From a virus, in the IMG/VR virus record IMGVR_UViG_3300027782_000107, positions 1 through 56,171 of that record: a stretch of DNA of 56,171 bases. One strand, given 5' to 3'. The position numbers were made by a program, and so were the translations under genes. The notes beneath the pieces are model-generated. The model was given only the letters and a program-made list of their open reading frames with translations, was not told the DNA's origin and ran no database searches. Of the stretch, positions 33,901 to 40,761 are shown one piece after another; position 1 is the stretch's first letter; each line of letters begins with the position of its first letter.

Positions 33901-36396
33901 GATGCATCACCATGGCAAAGAACTGTTGGATACGATGCATCTGGTTCTAATAATAACTTTAATACAGTTAACTTCGACTACTCAGTTCCACGATCAACTG
34001 TTCTAACATACGGAACTCCAGGAACATATACATGGGTTGCTCCAACAGGTGTGACATCTGTTAAAGCACTTGTTATTGCTGGCGGTGGTGCAGGTGGTAC
34101 TAACGGAGGTGGCGGTGGTGCTGGTGGTATGATATACAACGCAGCAGTTTCTGTCACTCCAGGATCTTCTTATACAGTTACTGTTGGTAGAGGTGGTTTT
34201 ACCAACAATAAAGGTAACGCAACTAATTCCGTATTCAGTTCACTAACTGCCATTGCTGGTGGTAATGGATGTACATATTCTGTTGTTGCTGCGCAAAGCG
34301 GTGGATCTGGTGGTGGTGGTATGCTTAACTCTAACGCTGGTGGTGCAGGTACGGCAGGACAAGGTTATGCTGGTGGTACTGGTAATAACGGTAACTCTGG
34401 TAATACTTACTATGGCGCAGGTGGTGGTGGCGCAGGTGGTGTTGGATATAATGGCGGTGACTCTCGTGGTGGTCCAGGTTTATTAAATTCAATTACTGGT
34501 GTTCCACTCTACTACGCAGGTGGTGGTGGTGGTAACTACTTTATCACAAATACTGCATATCGTGCAGCTGGTGGTATTGGCGGTGGTGGTTCAGGAGAAA
34601 ATGGAAAGCATGGTCCAGCTGCAGGTGGGCGACCAAATACTGGCGGTGGTGGTGGTGCAACAACTGTAGGACTTGGCGGTGGTCCAGGTGGTAGCGGTGT
34701 TGTCATTCTATCATATACCAATGCGTCATTATATGATGGTGTTGGAGCAAATTCAATAATTGCATCAGATATTTCTAAAGATGCTCCAACAGATTCTGAA
34801 GATTCCACAGGAGTTAGTGGTAATTATCCTATACTTAATTATGCAAATTATAATATTTCAAACTCAAATAGTGGAAACACATATAACATTACCAATGCTG
34901 GTTTGACTTTAGCATCAGATGACTCTGGTGCTCATAAAATTGTACCTGCCACAATGCCAATAAGTTCTGGTAAATGGTACTTTGAAATGATCATAGAACG
35001 TACAGCTAGTGATGCTTATGCATCAATGGGATTAATTCCATGGCCATTACCAAATCATACTTACTTAACAAATTTACCATCATCTGTATCTGGTACAAAT
35101 GGTTTCTCTTGGCAGAGTGGTACTGCAAATAATCTAACTTTGTGGACTAATTATGACAGCACGTATAGATATGTCACAATGAACCCAATCACGGCAAGCG
35201 CAATTGGTGATGTAATGCAAATTGCCATAGATATTGATAATAGTAAAATCTGGGCAGGTAGAAATAATACATGGTATGATGCCTCTGGTGGATCAACAGG
35301 TAATCCATCAACAGGAGCAAATCCAACTGCAACTAATGTAAACAGATATATTGGGGAATATGGTGCATTGATTCCTTTTGTTGCCGTTGGATCAAACAAT
35401 GTGGTTACTGCAAACTTCGGTCAAACTGGGTTTATGTACACACCTCCAACTGGCTTTAAGTCTATTAATAGTAAAAATCTAAAAGATGTTGGTTCGAATA
35501 ATTTGCCAGATTCTTTTGGTAACTTTGTAAATACTCCAGACTTAGTTTGGATGAAGTCAAGAACAAGTGCTTATAGACACCAATTGCTTGATACTGTTCG
35601 TGGTCCAAGAAATTGCTTATTTTCTAGCGATAATACTGCACAACAAACTTATGAATCAGTTCAATCATTTATTCCAAATGGTGTAGTACTTGGAACTGAA
35701 GCTGGTACAAATACTTCTGGTGATAAACATGTTGGTTGGTTCTGGAACAAAGGTAAAACTCCAGGATTTGATATTGTAAACTATGCTGCAAATGGTGCAA
35801 CACAATCCATCTCTCATAATCTTGGTGTTGCCCCTAAGTTTATGATTATTAAAGATACAACAAGTGCTGAAAATTGGCAAGTATACCATGATTCTATTGG
35901 TCCTCAGTACAATATATACCTAAATACAGTTGGTGGAACTGTAGGTCCATCTTCTACATATTGGGGTGGAACATCTCCAACTTCAACTCATTTTACTGTT
36001 GGATCATGGCAAACTGCTGACACTCATATAGCCTATCTCTGGGCAGAAGTTCCAGGATTTAGTAAGTTTGGTTCTTATACAGGTAATAATGCAAATGATG
36101 GTCCATTCGTTTATCTTGGATTTAGACCTAGATTTATTCTTTTAAAGAAGAGTGGAGAGGCATCTACAACTTACGGATGGCAAATTTATGATACTGCTAG
36201 ATCACCAATTAATGTAGCAAACTTACCTGGATTATGGGCTGATACAACTGCAGCAGAAGCACCCAATACATATGCTATTGACTTAGTATCCAATGGATTT
36301 AAACTAAAAACCAATAATCTTAATTTGAATAACACATCAACTTTCATATATGCTGCTTTCGCTGAAACTCCATTCAAGTATGCCAACGCACGATAA
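30964..36396 (+). CDS. Giant mosaic adhesin: LamG, SPRY and glycine-rich domains
   Basis: The 1810-residue protein is a chain of lectin-like domains. By approximate position they are: LamG (31110-31730; TWTWSAWVKQT, DPSAWYHLVISVD), SPRY (31950-32540; GKYYWEFTLAGAG, IWIGKNGTFY), a second LamG (32630-33290; TTATYSFWLKRA, TSWYHVVVAVD), a third LamG (33290-33830; GAFTIEAYVYRN, GGWSHVAVTRD), a glycine-rich domain (34000-34720), a second SPRY (34800-35460; GKWYFEMIIE) and a C-terminal domain (35470-36390) paralogous to that of the 28635 gene. No signal or membrane segment is seen. It should be a host-binding fibre or tip. A putative chaperone follows. Confidence 0.8.
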   Translation: MTRRYTGGFLSATEQVTDANTANGIFSVQDAGALTAAGSFPTGRWTPQRSIRFRRANKGYFSRTPGTAGNRRTWTWSAWVKQTNLTNGAQPYFTASNDYANGTYSTTIYYNGSSFKTRSYEASTEVFALETTAQYRDPSAWYHLVISVDTTHAIASERVKMYVNGVQQTAFDQATYPSTINYDTYVNSTAPHRIGSYPYGAGFDDQYYMDGYMTEYNLIDGQALTPYAFGFTDPETGTWVPKRYTGSYGTNGFYLDFRDNSASTAAAIGADRSGNGNNWTPNIISLTAGTTYDSSVDVPGIAAVSSQPDIGGVQRGNYPTFNPLSKGSSITLSESNSYAYNNSSASYQVVWTTQAIPPSGKYYWEFTLAGAGDVFSAGIAPVSMSSVVSGNIANQVGKSPSAYSNYSGSAGLYCGPGYSNALSAAADDVLNFAYDADTGRIWIGKNGTFYAPIGGTNTSTAHGSTIVGSGIPSDVVDAQWRQEGMIPYMMAYNGTGTGTRGGRYNFGQRQFAYTPPAGFKSFCTTTIPTPVIKRPSDHFDVKTYTGNGTNLTVGTTAKEVSTFSTSSLEFKPEQFSYALRTPAVTGSQTTATYSFWLKRAVISANHPFHTTKIGSAGTNATVLQFRDNNKLDITFASTGDTNYGNQTSRLFTDTTSWYHVVVAVDTTQVSDLNRLKVYVNGVQVFSWDTSSIPPLNATLRLSNSSLPFNIGADPRDGTYFNGSISEAYFIDGQALTASSFGQFDANNNWMPQRYTGTYGTNGFYLPFSKPSNVDTMSYAGSFNGSNQYLQATLPATLSGAFTIEAYVYRNSAINGAIFTIGDSNTSTGLELYIGTTGTLYQVYSSGSQISLSSPTGAVPNVGGWSHVAVTRDSSNVVRMFVDGKQAGSTWTTAAAFSTAVRIGVEYYNATLNSNYFNGYISNFRIVNGTALYTSTTYTPPTSALTAVANTALLTLQSATVVDNSTNALSITNNNTVTISDASPWQRTVGYDASGSNNNFNTVNFDYSVPRSTVLTYGTPGTYTWVAPTGVTSVKALVIAGGGAGGTNGGGGGAGGMIYNAAVSVTPGSSYTVTVGRGGFTNNKGNATNSVFSSLTAIAGGNGCTYSVVAAQSGGSGGGGMLNSNAGGAGTAGQGYAGGTGNNGNSGNTYYGAGGGGAGGVGYNGGDSRGGPGLLNSITGVPLYYAGGGGGNYFITNTAYRAAGGIGGGGSGENGKHGPAAGGRPNTGGGGGATTVGLGGGPGGSGVVILSYTNASLYDGVGANSIIASDISKDAPTDSEDSTGVSGNYPILNYANYNISNSNSGNTYNITNAGLTLASDDSGAHKIVPATMPISSGKWYFEMIIERTASDAYASMGLIPWPLPNHTYLTNLPSSVSGTNGFSWQSGTANNLTLWTNYDSTYRYVTMNPITASAIGDVMQIAIDIDNSKIWAGRNNTWYDASGGSTGNPSTGANPTATNVNRYIGEYGALIPFVAVGSNNVVTANFGQTGFMYTPPTGFKSINSKNLKDVGSNNLPDSFGNFVNTPDLVWMKSRTSAYRHQLLDTVRGPRNCLFSSDNTAQQTYESVQSFIPNGVVLGTEAGTNTSGDKHVGWFWNKGKTPGFDIVNYAANGATQSISHNLGVAPKFMIIKDTTSAENWQVYHDSIGPQYNIYLNTVGGTVGPSSTYWGGTSPTSTHFTVGSWQTADTHIAYLWAEVPGFSKFGSYTGNNANDGPFVYLGFRPRFILLKKSGEASTTYGWQIYDTARSPINVANLPGLWADTTAAEAPNTYAIDLVSNGFKLKTNNLNLNNTSTFIYAAFAETPFKYANAR

Positions 36397-36399
36397 ATA
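36392..36399 (+). promoter_or_regulatory. Late-promoter-like box before the second putative chaperone
   Basis: GATAAATA overlaps the stop codon of the giant adhesin and ends 31 nt before the ATG at 36430. An AAGAGG SD follows. Confidence 0.45.
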
Positions 36400-36429
36400 A
36401 ATAATAGAATTCTTTAAGAGGAAACCCAA

Positions 36430-36963
36430 ATGTTCGCTTTAGTAAAAAATGATAACAGTATTAAACTGTTCGCCCCATATACGCTATGGGAAGACAAAAA
36501 TGGCACTCAATATGCTCCAGACACTCTTTTGTCTTTGACTGCCACGCAGAAACAAGATCTCGGTATCTATGATGTGGCTTATGCTCCACGTCCAGATGAT
36601 CGTTTCTTTTCAGTGACAGAGAATGCACCATCTTTTGATGAAACTCTTAAGGTTGTGAAAATTACCTTTACGTCTACTGCCAAAGAGTTAGAAGATGAAG
36701 GCACAGGAAACAATAAAGTTTCAGGACTAAAATCTCAGTGGATCGCACAGATTAAACAATCTGCCAATAGTCTTCTTTCTCAGACTGATTGGATGTTAGT
36801 TCGTAAGATTGAACGAACTGTTGCTATTCCTGCTGCTACGGTGACATATCGTGCAGCCGTTATTACTGAAGCGAATCGTTTAGAAACAGCTATTAATGCA
36901 GCCACTACAGTTGAATCTTTCCGAACAATAGTCACTACTCAAAACTGGCCAGTAGCGGAATAA
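36430..36963 (+). CDS. Putative tail fibre assembly chaperone (DUF4376-like), copy 2
   Basis: The 177-residue protein has an N-terminal half (MFALVKNDNSIKLFAPYTLW, LGIYDVAYAPRPDDRFFSVT) typical of proteins near fibre genes, and a C-terminal half with SLLSQTDWMLVRKIERTVAI, then TYRAAVITEANRLETAINAA and NWPVAE. The second half is clearly paralogous to the protein at 30381. It follows the giant adhesin behind its own late-type box, and a strong terminator follows 22 nt after its stop. A chaperone role is inferred from family and position. Confidence 0.72.
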   Translation: MFALVKNDNSIKLFAPYTLWEDKNGTQYAPDTLLSLTATQKQDLGIYDVAYAPRPDDRFFSVTENAPSFDETLKVVKITFTSTAKELEDEGTGNNKVSGLKSQWIAQIKQSANSLLSQTDWMLVRKIERTVAIPAATVTYRAAVITEANRLETAINAATTVESFRTIVTTQNWPVAE

Positions 36964-36985
36964 GTCTCTTCTGAGATTTAATCGC

Positions 36986-37014
36986 AACCCCACACTCGTG
37001 GGGTTTTTGTTTTT
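36986..37014 (+). terminator. Rho-independent terminator after the fibre chaperone
   Basis: A perfect 8-bp stem AACCCCAC/GTGGGGTT with a 4-nt loop (ACTC) is followed by TTTTTGTTTTT. It is a classic intrinsic terminator. A GATAAATA late box lies 15 nt downstream, so transcription is probably ended and re-started here. Confidence 0.9.
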
Positions 37015-37028
37015 GCAGTCTAGAAAAC

Positions 37029-37036
37029 GATAAATA
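37029..37036 (+). promoter_or_regulatory. Late-promoter-like box starting the next fibre unit
   Basis: GATAAATA lies just after the terminator at 36986-37014 and 24 nt upstream of the GTG start at 37061. It is one mismatch from the T4 late consensus. Confidence 0.6.
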
Positions 37037-37060
37037 AGAGAGTAGAATGGGAGACCTCCA

Positions 37061-37399
37061 GTGGCATCGATAGCAAATTTATACGTAGATTCGGGTTCGA
37101 CATACAGTAATATTATCACTGTAGCATCAGCCACAGGCACAGCCCTAGATTTATCTGGATATACCATCGCTTCTCAAATGAGAAAGTCTTATGGTTCTTC
37201 CACTTATTATACATTTACCGCAAGCATTTATGATGCTGCAACAGGTAAGGTTAGATTACAACTAACATCGACACAAACTTCTGCGATTCCAGCAGGTAGA
37301 TATCTTTATGACATAGAAATCACAAATACATCTACAACGGCAAAAACACGAATCTTGGAAGGTATTGTTATAGTAACCCCAGAAATAACACAGACTTAA
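37061..37399 (+). CDS. Conserved structural protein upstream of fibre, BppU-like pattern
   Basis: The 112-residue protein begins at GTG (MASIANLYVDSGSTYSNIIT), supported by GGGAG 7 nt upstream; the nearby ATG at 37047 is out of frame. The body reads LDLSGYTIASQMRKSYGSST and LQLTSTQTSAIPAGRYLYDI, then ILEGIVIVTPEITQT. This compact beta domain occurs widely before fibre genes in cyanophage-like myoviruses and resembles N-terminal domains of upper baseplate proteins (BppU type). I infer a role in fibre attachment. It is followed after 2 nt by the 84-residue gene. Confidence 0.65.
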   Translation: MASIANLYVDSGSTYSNIITVASATGTALDLSGYTIASQMRKSYGSSTYYTFTASIYDAATGKVRLQLTSTQTSAIPAGRYLYDIEITNTSTTAKTRILEGIVIVTPEITQT

Positions 37400-37401
37400 T
37401 C

Positions 37402-37656
37402 ATGGCAGAAATAATTGCAGTTGTAGATGATCCAACCCAATCAATAATCACTGCCACCACAAGTACAGGTGGCACGACTATTGTAACAGGTAGTTCTTTA
37501 TCTAATCCTCAATCAGTTGATTCTCTTTCGGCGATTGGTAATGTAGATACATCAACACTTAATAATGGGGCATTATTAGTATACAAAACAAACACTAACA
37601 AGTGGACTTCTACGACTACGCTAGATGCGCAGAACATGGAAGGCGGAGAATTTTAA
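37402..37656 (+). CDS. Small conserved protein before fibre gene, function unknown
   Basis: The 84-residue protein (MAEIIAVVDDPTQSIITATT) is Thr/Ser/Asn-rich. Its second half, VDSLSAIGNVDTSTLNNGAL then LVYKTNTNKWTSTTTLD, has the look of a fibre repeat unit in which a value is followed by a KTNTNKWTS turn; this pattern is common in phage structural proteins. Its spacing of 2 nt from the upstream and 12 nt from the downstream gene suggests co-translation with the large fibre. Confidence 0.6.
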   Translation: MAEIIAVVDDPTQSIITATTSTGGTTIVTGSSLSNPQSVDSLSAIGNVDTSTLNNGALLVYKTNTNKWTSTTTLDAQNMEGGEF

Positions 37657-37668
37657 CGGAGATTAAAA

Positions 37669-40600
37669 ATGGCATCAATAATTAGAATAAAAAGATCGTC
37701 AGTATCTGGAAATCCAGCAACGCTTGGTGCTGGTGAATTAGCGTACTCAGCCTTAACCGATAATGGCTCAAATGGTGGTGATAGATTATACATTGGTATA
37801 GGATCAGAAACAGCAGGTAATGCTGTAAACCACTTTGTTATCGGTGGTAAGTATTTTACCGATATGCTGGATCATACTCCAGGTACGCTAACTGCGTCAT
37901 CTGCGATTGTTCTTGATGCCAGCAGTAAAATTAATAATCTTAATGTTGGTAATCTAACTCTTACTGGTAGCACTAATACTATCAGTTCAACAGATACCAA
38001 TGGTAACATTGTTTTAACTCCAAATGGTACTGGTAAAACAGTTCTTAACAATCCATACATTAATGGTACAACAGACACTCTTGCTGAGTATATCTACGAT
38101 ACAGTTGGTGGTGCGGTAACTGGTACTGCAAACCAAATTAGTGTTACCAACTCTGATGGTTCCAATACTTCTACCATTGCTCTAATTAATACTGCAGTCA
38201 CTGCAGGTAGTTACGGATCTGCCACTGCGATACCAACATTCACTGTTGATGCACAAGGTCGTTTGACTGCTGCAAGTACAGCAAGTATCTCAACAACTCT
38301 CGCTATCGCTGGCGACACTGGTACTGATTCTGTTGCTCTTGGTACAGATACAATTACTTTTGTTGGTGGCACTGGCATTACTTCTGCTGTTGCTGCAGTT
38401 GGTGCTGCAACTAGCGTAACTTTTGATATTGATTCAACTGTTGCCACATTAACTGGTTCACAGACTCTTACCAATAAAACTTTAACTCTACCAACTATCG
38501 GTGGAACAGGTGCTGTATTTAGTGGCTCAACTTCTGGAACAACTACTGTACTTGCCACTGCCACAGCTGGTACAACTACTTTAACTTTACCAGCAGCAAC
38601 TGATACATTGGTTGGTAAAGCAACAACAGATACTCTAACAAATAAAACAATCGCTGCTGGTTCAAATACTATCAGTGGATTAACTAATAGCAACCTTTCT
38701 GGTACTGCTGGTATTACTAATGCCAATTTGGCAAACAGTTCTGTTACTGTTGGTTCTACATCAATCAGTCTTGGTAGCACTTCTACTTCACTTGCTGGTT
38801 TAACAGCCATTACATTTGCTGGTTCTACTTCTGGAACTACTCAAGTTCTTTCTGGTGCAATTGCTGGTACTAGCGTACTAACATTACCAGTCGCTACAGA
38901 TACCTTAGTCGGTAAAGCAACTACAGATACTTTCACTAATAAGTCTATCTCTGGTTCTACCAATACTCTTTCAAATATTGCCAATGGGTCACTCACAAAT
39001 AGTTCTGTTACTATTGGTTCTACTTCAGTATCACTCGGTGCCACAGTAACTACGTTTGCTGGTTTAGCATCTGTTACATCTACAGCCTTCGTTGGTGCGC
39101 TGACTGGTAATGCTTCTACTGCCACCACTTTACAAACTGCTCGTGCAATCAACGGAGTGAACTTCGATGGTTCTGCTGCAATTACTGTTACTGCTGCAGC
39201 TGGTACGCTAACTGGTGCTACATTAAATTCTACTGTTACTGCTTCTAGTTTAACCAGCGTTGGTACTATCGCAACTGGTGTTTGGCAAGGTACTGATGTT
39301 GGTGTTCTTTATGGTGGTACTGGAACTTCTGATGGTTCTATCACTGGTACTGGCGCACTAACTTTCACTGCTGGTGGTTCAAATACAAACGTAAACCTAG
39401 TTCCAATTGGCACTGGTATTGTTGATGTTGGTGGTAAGCGTGTTGGTAATGCTGCAGATCCTACTCAGTCTACTGACTTGGCAACTAAGGCATATGTTGA
39501 TGGTCTTGCCAATGGTCTAGATGTTAAAGCATCTGTTAAGGCTGCATCTACAACTGCTCTTACTGTTACTTACTCAAATGGATCTTCTGGTGTTGGTGCT
39601 ACATTAACTAACGCTGGCACTCAGGCTGCATTAACTCTTGACTCTATCGCTCTTTCTGTTGCTGATCGTGTTCTTATTAAGAATCAAGCATCTGCTCTAC
39701 AGAATGGTGTTTATACTGTTACTACTGTTGGTACAGTTTCTACAAACTGGGTACTTACTCGTGCCACTGACTTTGATAATAGTCCAAGCACTGAAATTGG
39801 TCCAGGTTTGTTCTTCTTCGTTGAACAAGGTACAACACAGGCTGATAATGGTTATGTAATTACAACTGATACAGCAATCACTATTGGTACTACTGCGATT
39901 GATTTTGTTCAGTTCTCTGGTGCTGGTCAAATTACTGCTGGTGCTGGTTTAACTAAGTCTGGTAATACATTAGACGTTGTTGGTACTGCAAGCCGTATTA
40001 GCGTTGCATCTGATTCTATTGACATTGATGCTAACTATGTTGGTCAAACATCTATTACTACTCTTGGTACTATCGGTACTGGTGTATGGCAAGGAACTCT
40101 TGTTGCTGGTCAATACGGTGGTACTGGTGTAAACAACTCAGGTAAGACAATCACTCTTGGTGGTAGTTTTACACATACTGGTGCTCATACACTTGGCTTA
40201 ACAACTACTGCAAATACTTCTGTTACTCTACCAACGACTGGCACTCTTGCCACATTGGCTGGTTCAGAGACATTTACCAATAAGACTTTAACGAGTGCAA
40301 ATTTAACAACACCTGCTATTGGTTCTGCTGGTTACACAGTTGCTGGTTCTTCTTCAGGAACAACAACGATTGTTGCAACTGCAGCTGCATCTGGTACACT
40401 AACTTTACCTGCTGCAACTGATACATTAGTTGGTAAAGCAACTACTGACACTCTCACTAATAAGACTTTAACATCACCAACTATTAACGCTGGTGCGTTG
40501 TCTGGCACATTCACTGGAAGTTTTACTGCTTCTGGTGTACCTACATTCTCCAATACGACTGATGCATCTAGCACTACTGCTGCTGGTGTTATTATGTCTG

Positions 40601-40707
40601 GTGGTCTTGCTCTTGCAAAATCAATGTATGTTGGTATTAATATCACTGGTGCTGGTGCAGCAACTTCAACTCTCGATGGTTTCAACATCGATGGTGGTAC
40701 GTACTAA
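37669..40707 (+). CDS. Long tail fibre protein with LTNKTL repeats
   Basis: The 1012-residue protein opens with IIRIKRSSVSGNPATLGAGE and LAYSALTDNG, a fibre N-terminal domain resembling Mtd-type caps. The body alternates LTNKTLTLPTIGG-type and SGTTTVLATATAGTTTLTLP-type units. A distinct middle domain (about residues 585-755: TDLATKAYVDGLANGLDVKA, LIKNQASALQNGVYTVTTVG, FVEQGTTQADNGYVI) is common in long marine phage fibres. It ends TLDGFNIDGGTY. A terminator follows. It should be a trimeric fibre, with the middle domain as a hinge or knob. Confidence 0.8.
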   Translation: MASIIRIKRSSVSGNPATLGAGELAYSALTDNGSNGGDRLYIGIGSETAGNAVNHFVIGGKYFTDMLDHTPGTLTASSAIVLDASSKINNLNVGNLTLTGSTNTISSTDTNGNIVLTPNGTGKTVLNNPYINGTTDTLAEYIYDTVGGAVTGTANQISVTNSDGSNTSTIALINTAVTAGSYGSATAIPTFTVDAQGRLTAASTASISTTLAIAGDTGTDSVALGTDTITFVGGTGITSAVAAVGAATSVTFDIDSTVATLTGSQTLTNKTLTLPTIGGTGAVFSGSTSGTTTVLATATAGTTTLTLPAATDTLVGKATTDTLTNKTIAAGSNTISGLTNSNLSGTAGITNANLANSSVTVGSTSISLGSTSTSLAGLTAITFAGSTSGTTQVLSGAIAGTSVLTLPVATDTLVGKATTDTFTNKSISGSTNTLSNIANGSLTNSSVTIGSTSVSLGATVTTFAGLASVTSTAFVGALTGNASTATTLQTARAINGVNFDGSAAITVTAAAGTLTGATLNSTVTASSLTSVGTIATGVWQGTDVGVLYGGTGTSDGSITGTGALTFTAGGSNTNVNLVPIGTGIVDVGGKRVGNAADPTQSTDLATKAYVDGLANGLDVKASVKAASTTALTVTYSNGSSGVGATLTNAGTQAALTLDSIALSVADRVLIKNQASALQNGVYTVTTVGTVSTNWVLTRATDFDNSPSTEIGPGLFFFVEQGTTQADNGYVITTDTAITIGTTAIDFVQFSGAGQITAGAGLTKSGNTLDVVGTASRISVASDSIDIDANYVGQTSITTLGTIGTGVWQGTLVAGQYGGTGVNNSGKTITLGGSFTHTGAHTLGLTTTANTSVTLPTTGTLATLAGSETFTNKTLTSANLTTPAIGSAGYTVAGSSSGTTTIVATAAASGTLTLPAATDTLVGKATTDTLTNKTLTSPTINAGALSGTFTGSFTASGVPTFSNTTDASSTTAAGVIMSGGLALAKSMYVGINITGAGAATSTLDGFNIDGGTY
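39145..39203 (+). repeat. Fibre DNA repeat, copy in the 1012-residue fibre
   Basis: This 59-nt segment encodes AINGVNFDGSAAITVTAAAG and is identical in 58 of 59 positions to 43564-43622 in the next fibre gene, about 4.4 kb away. Confidence 0.9.
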
Positions 40708-40719
40708 ATAATTTTGTGC

Positions 40720-40750
40720 GGGGAGTTCTTACTCCCCTGTTTCCTTTTTT
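40720..40750 (+). terminator. Rho-independent terminator between two fibre genes
   Basis: A 7-bp stem GGGGAGT/ACTCCCC with loop TCTT is followed by TGTTTCCTTTTTT. It lies 13 nt after the stop of the 1012-residue fibre. An AAGG SD for the next fibre comes directly after. No clear late box lies between terminator and next gene; a CTAAATA at 40704-40710 precedes the hairpin. Confidence 0.85.
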
Positions 40751-40761
40751 AAGGTTAGAGA

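Noticed and set aside
38211-38810. 199-codon open frame on the minus strand opposite the 1012-residue fibre (also 42120-42611 and 43287-43832)
   Set aside because: These are Val/Pro/Ala-rich shadows of Thr/Gly/Ala-rich repeat coding. They recur wherever the LTNKTL repeats occur and have no SD or neighbour support.
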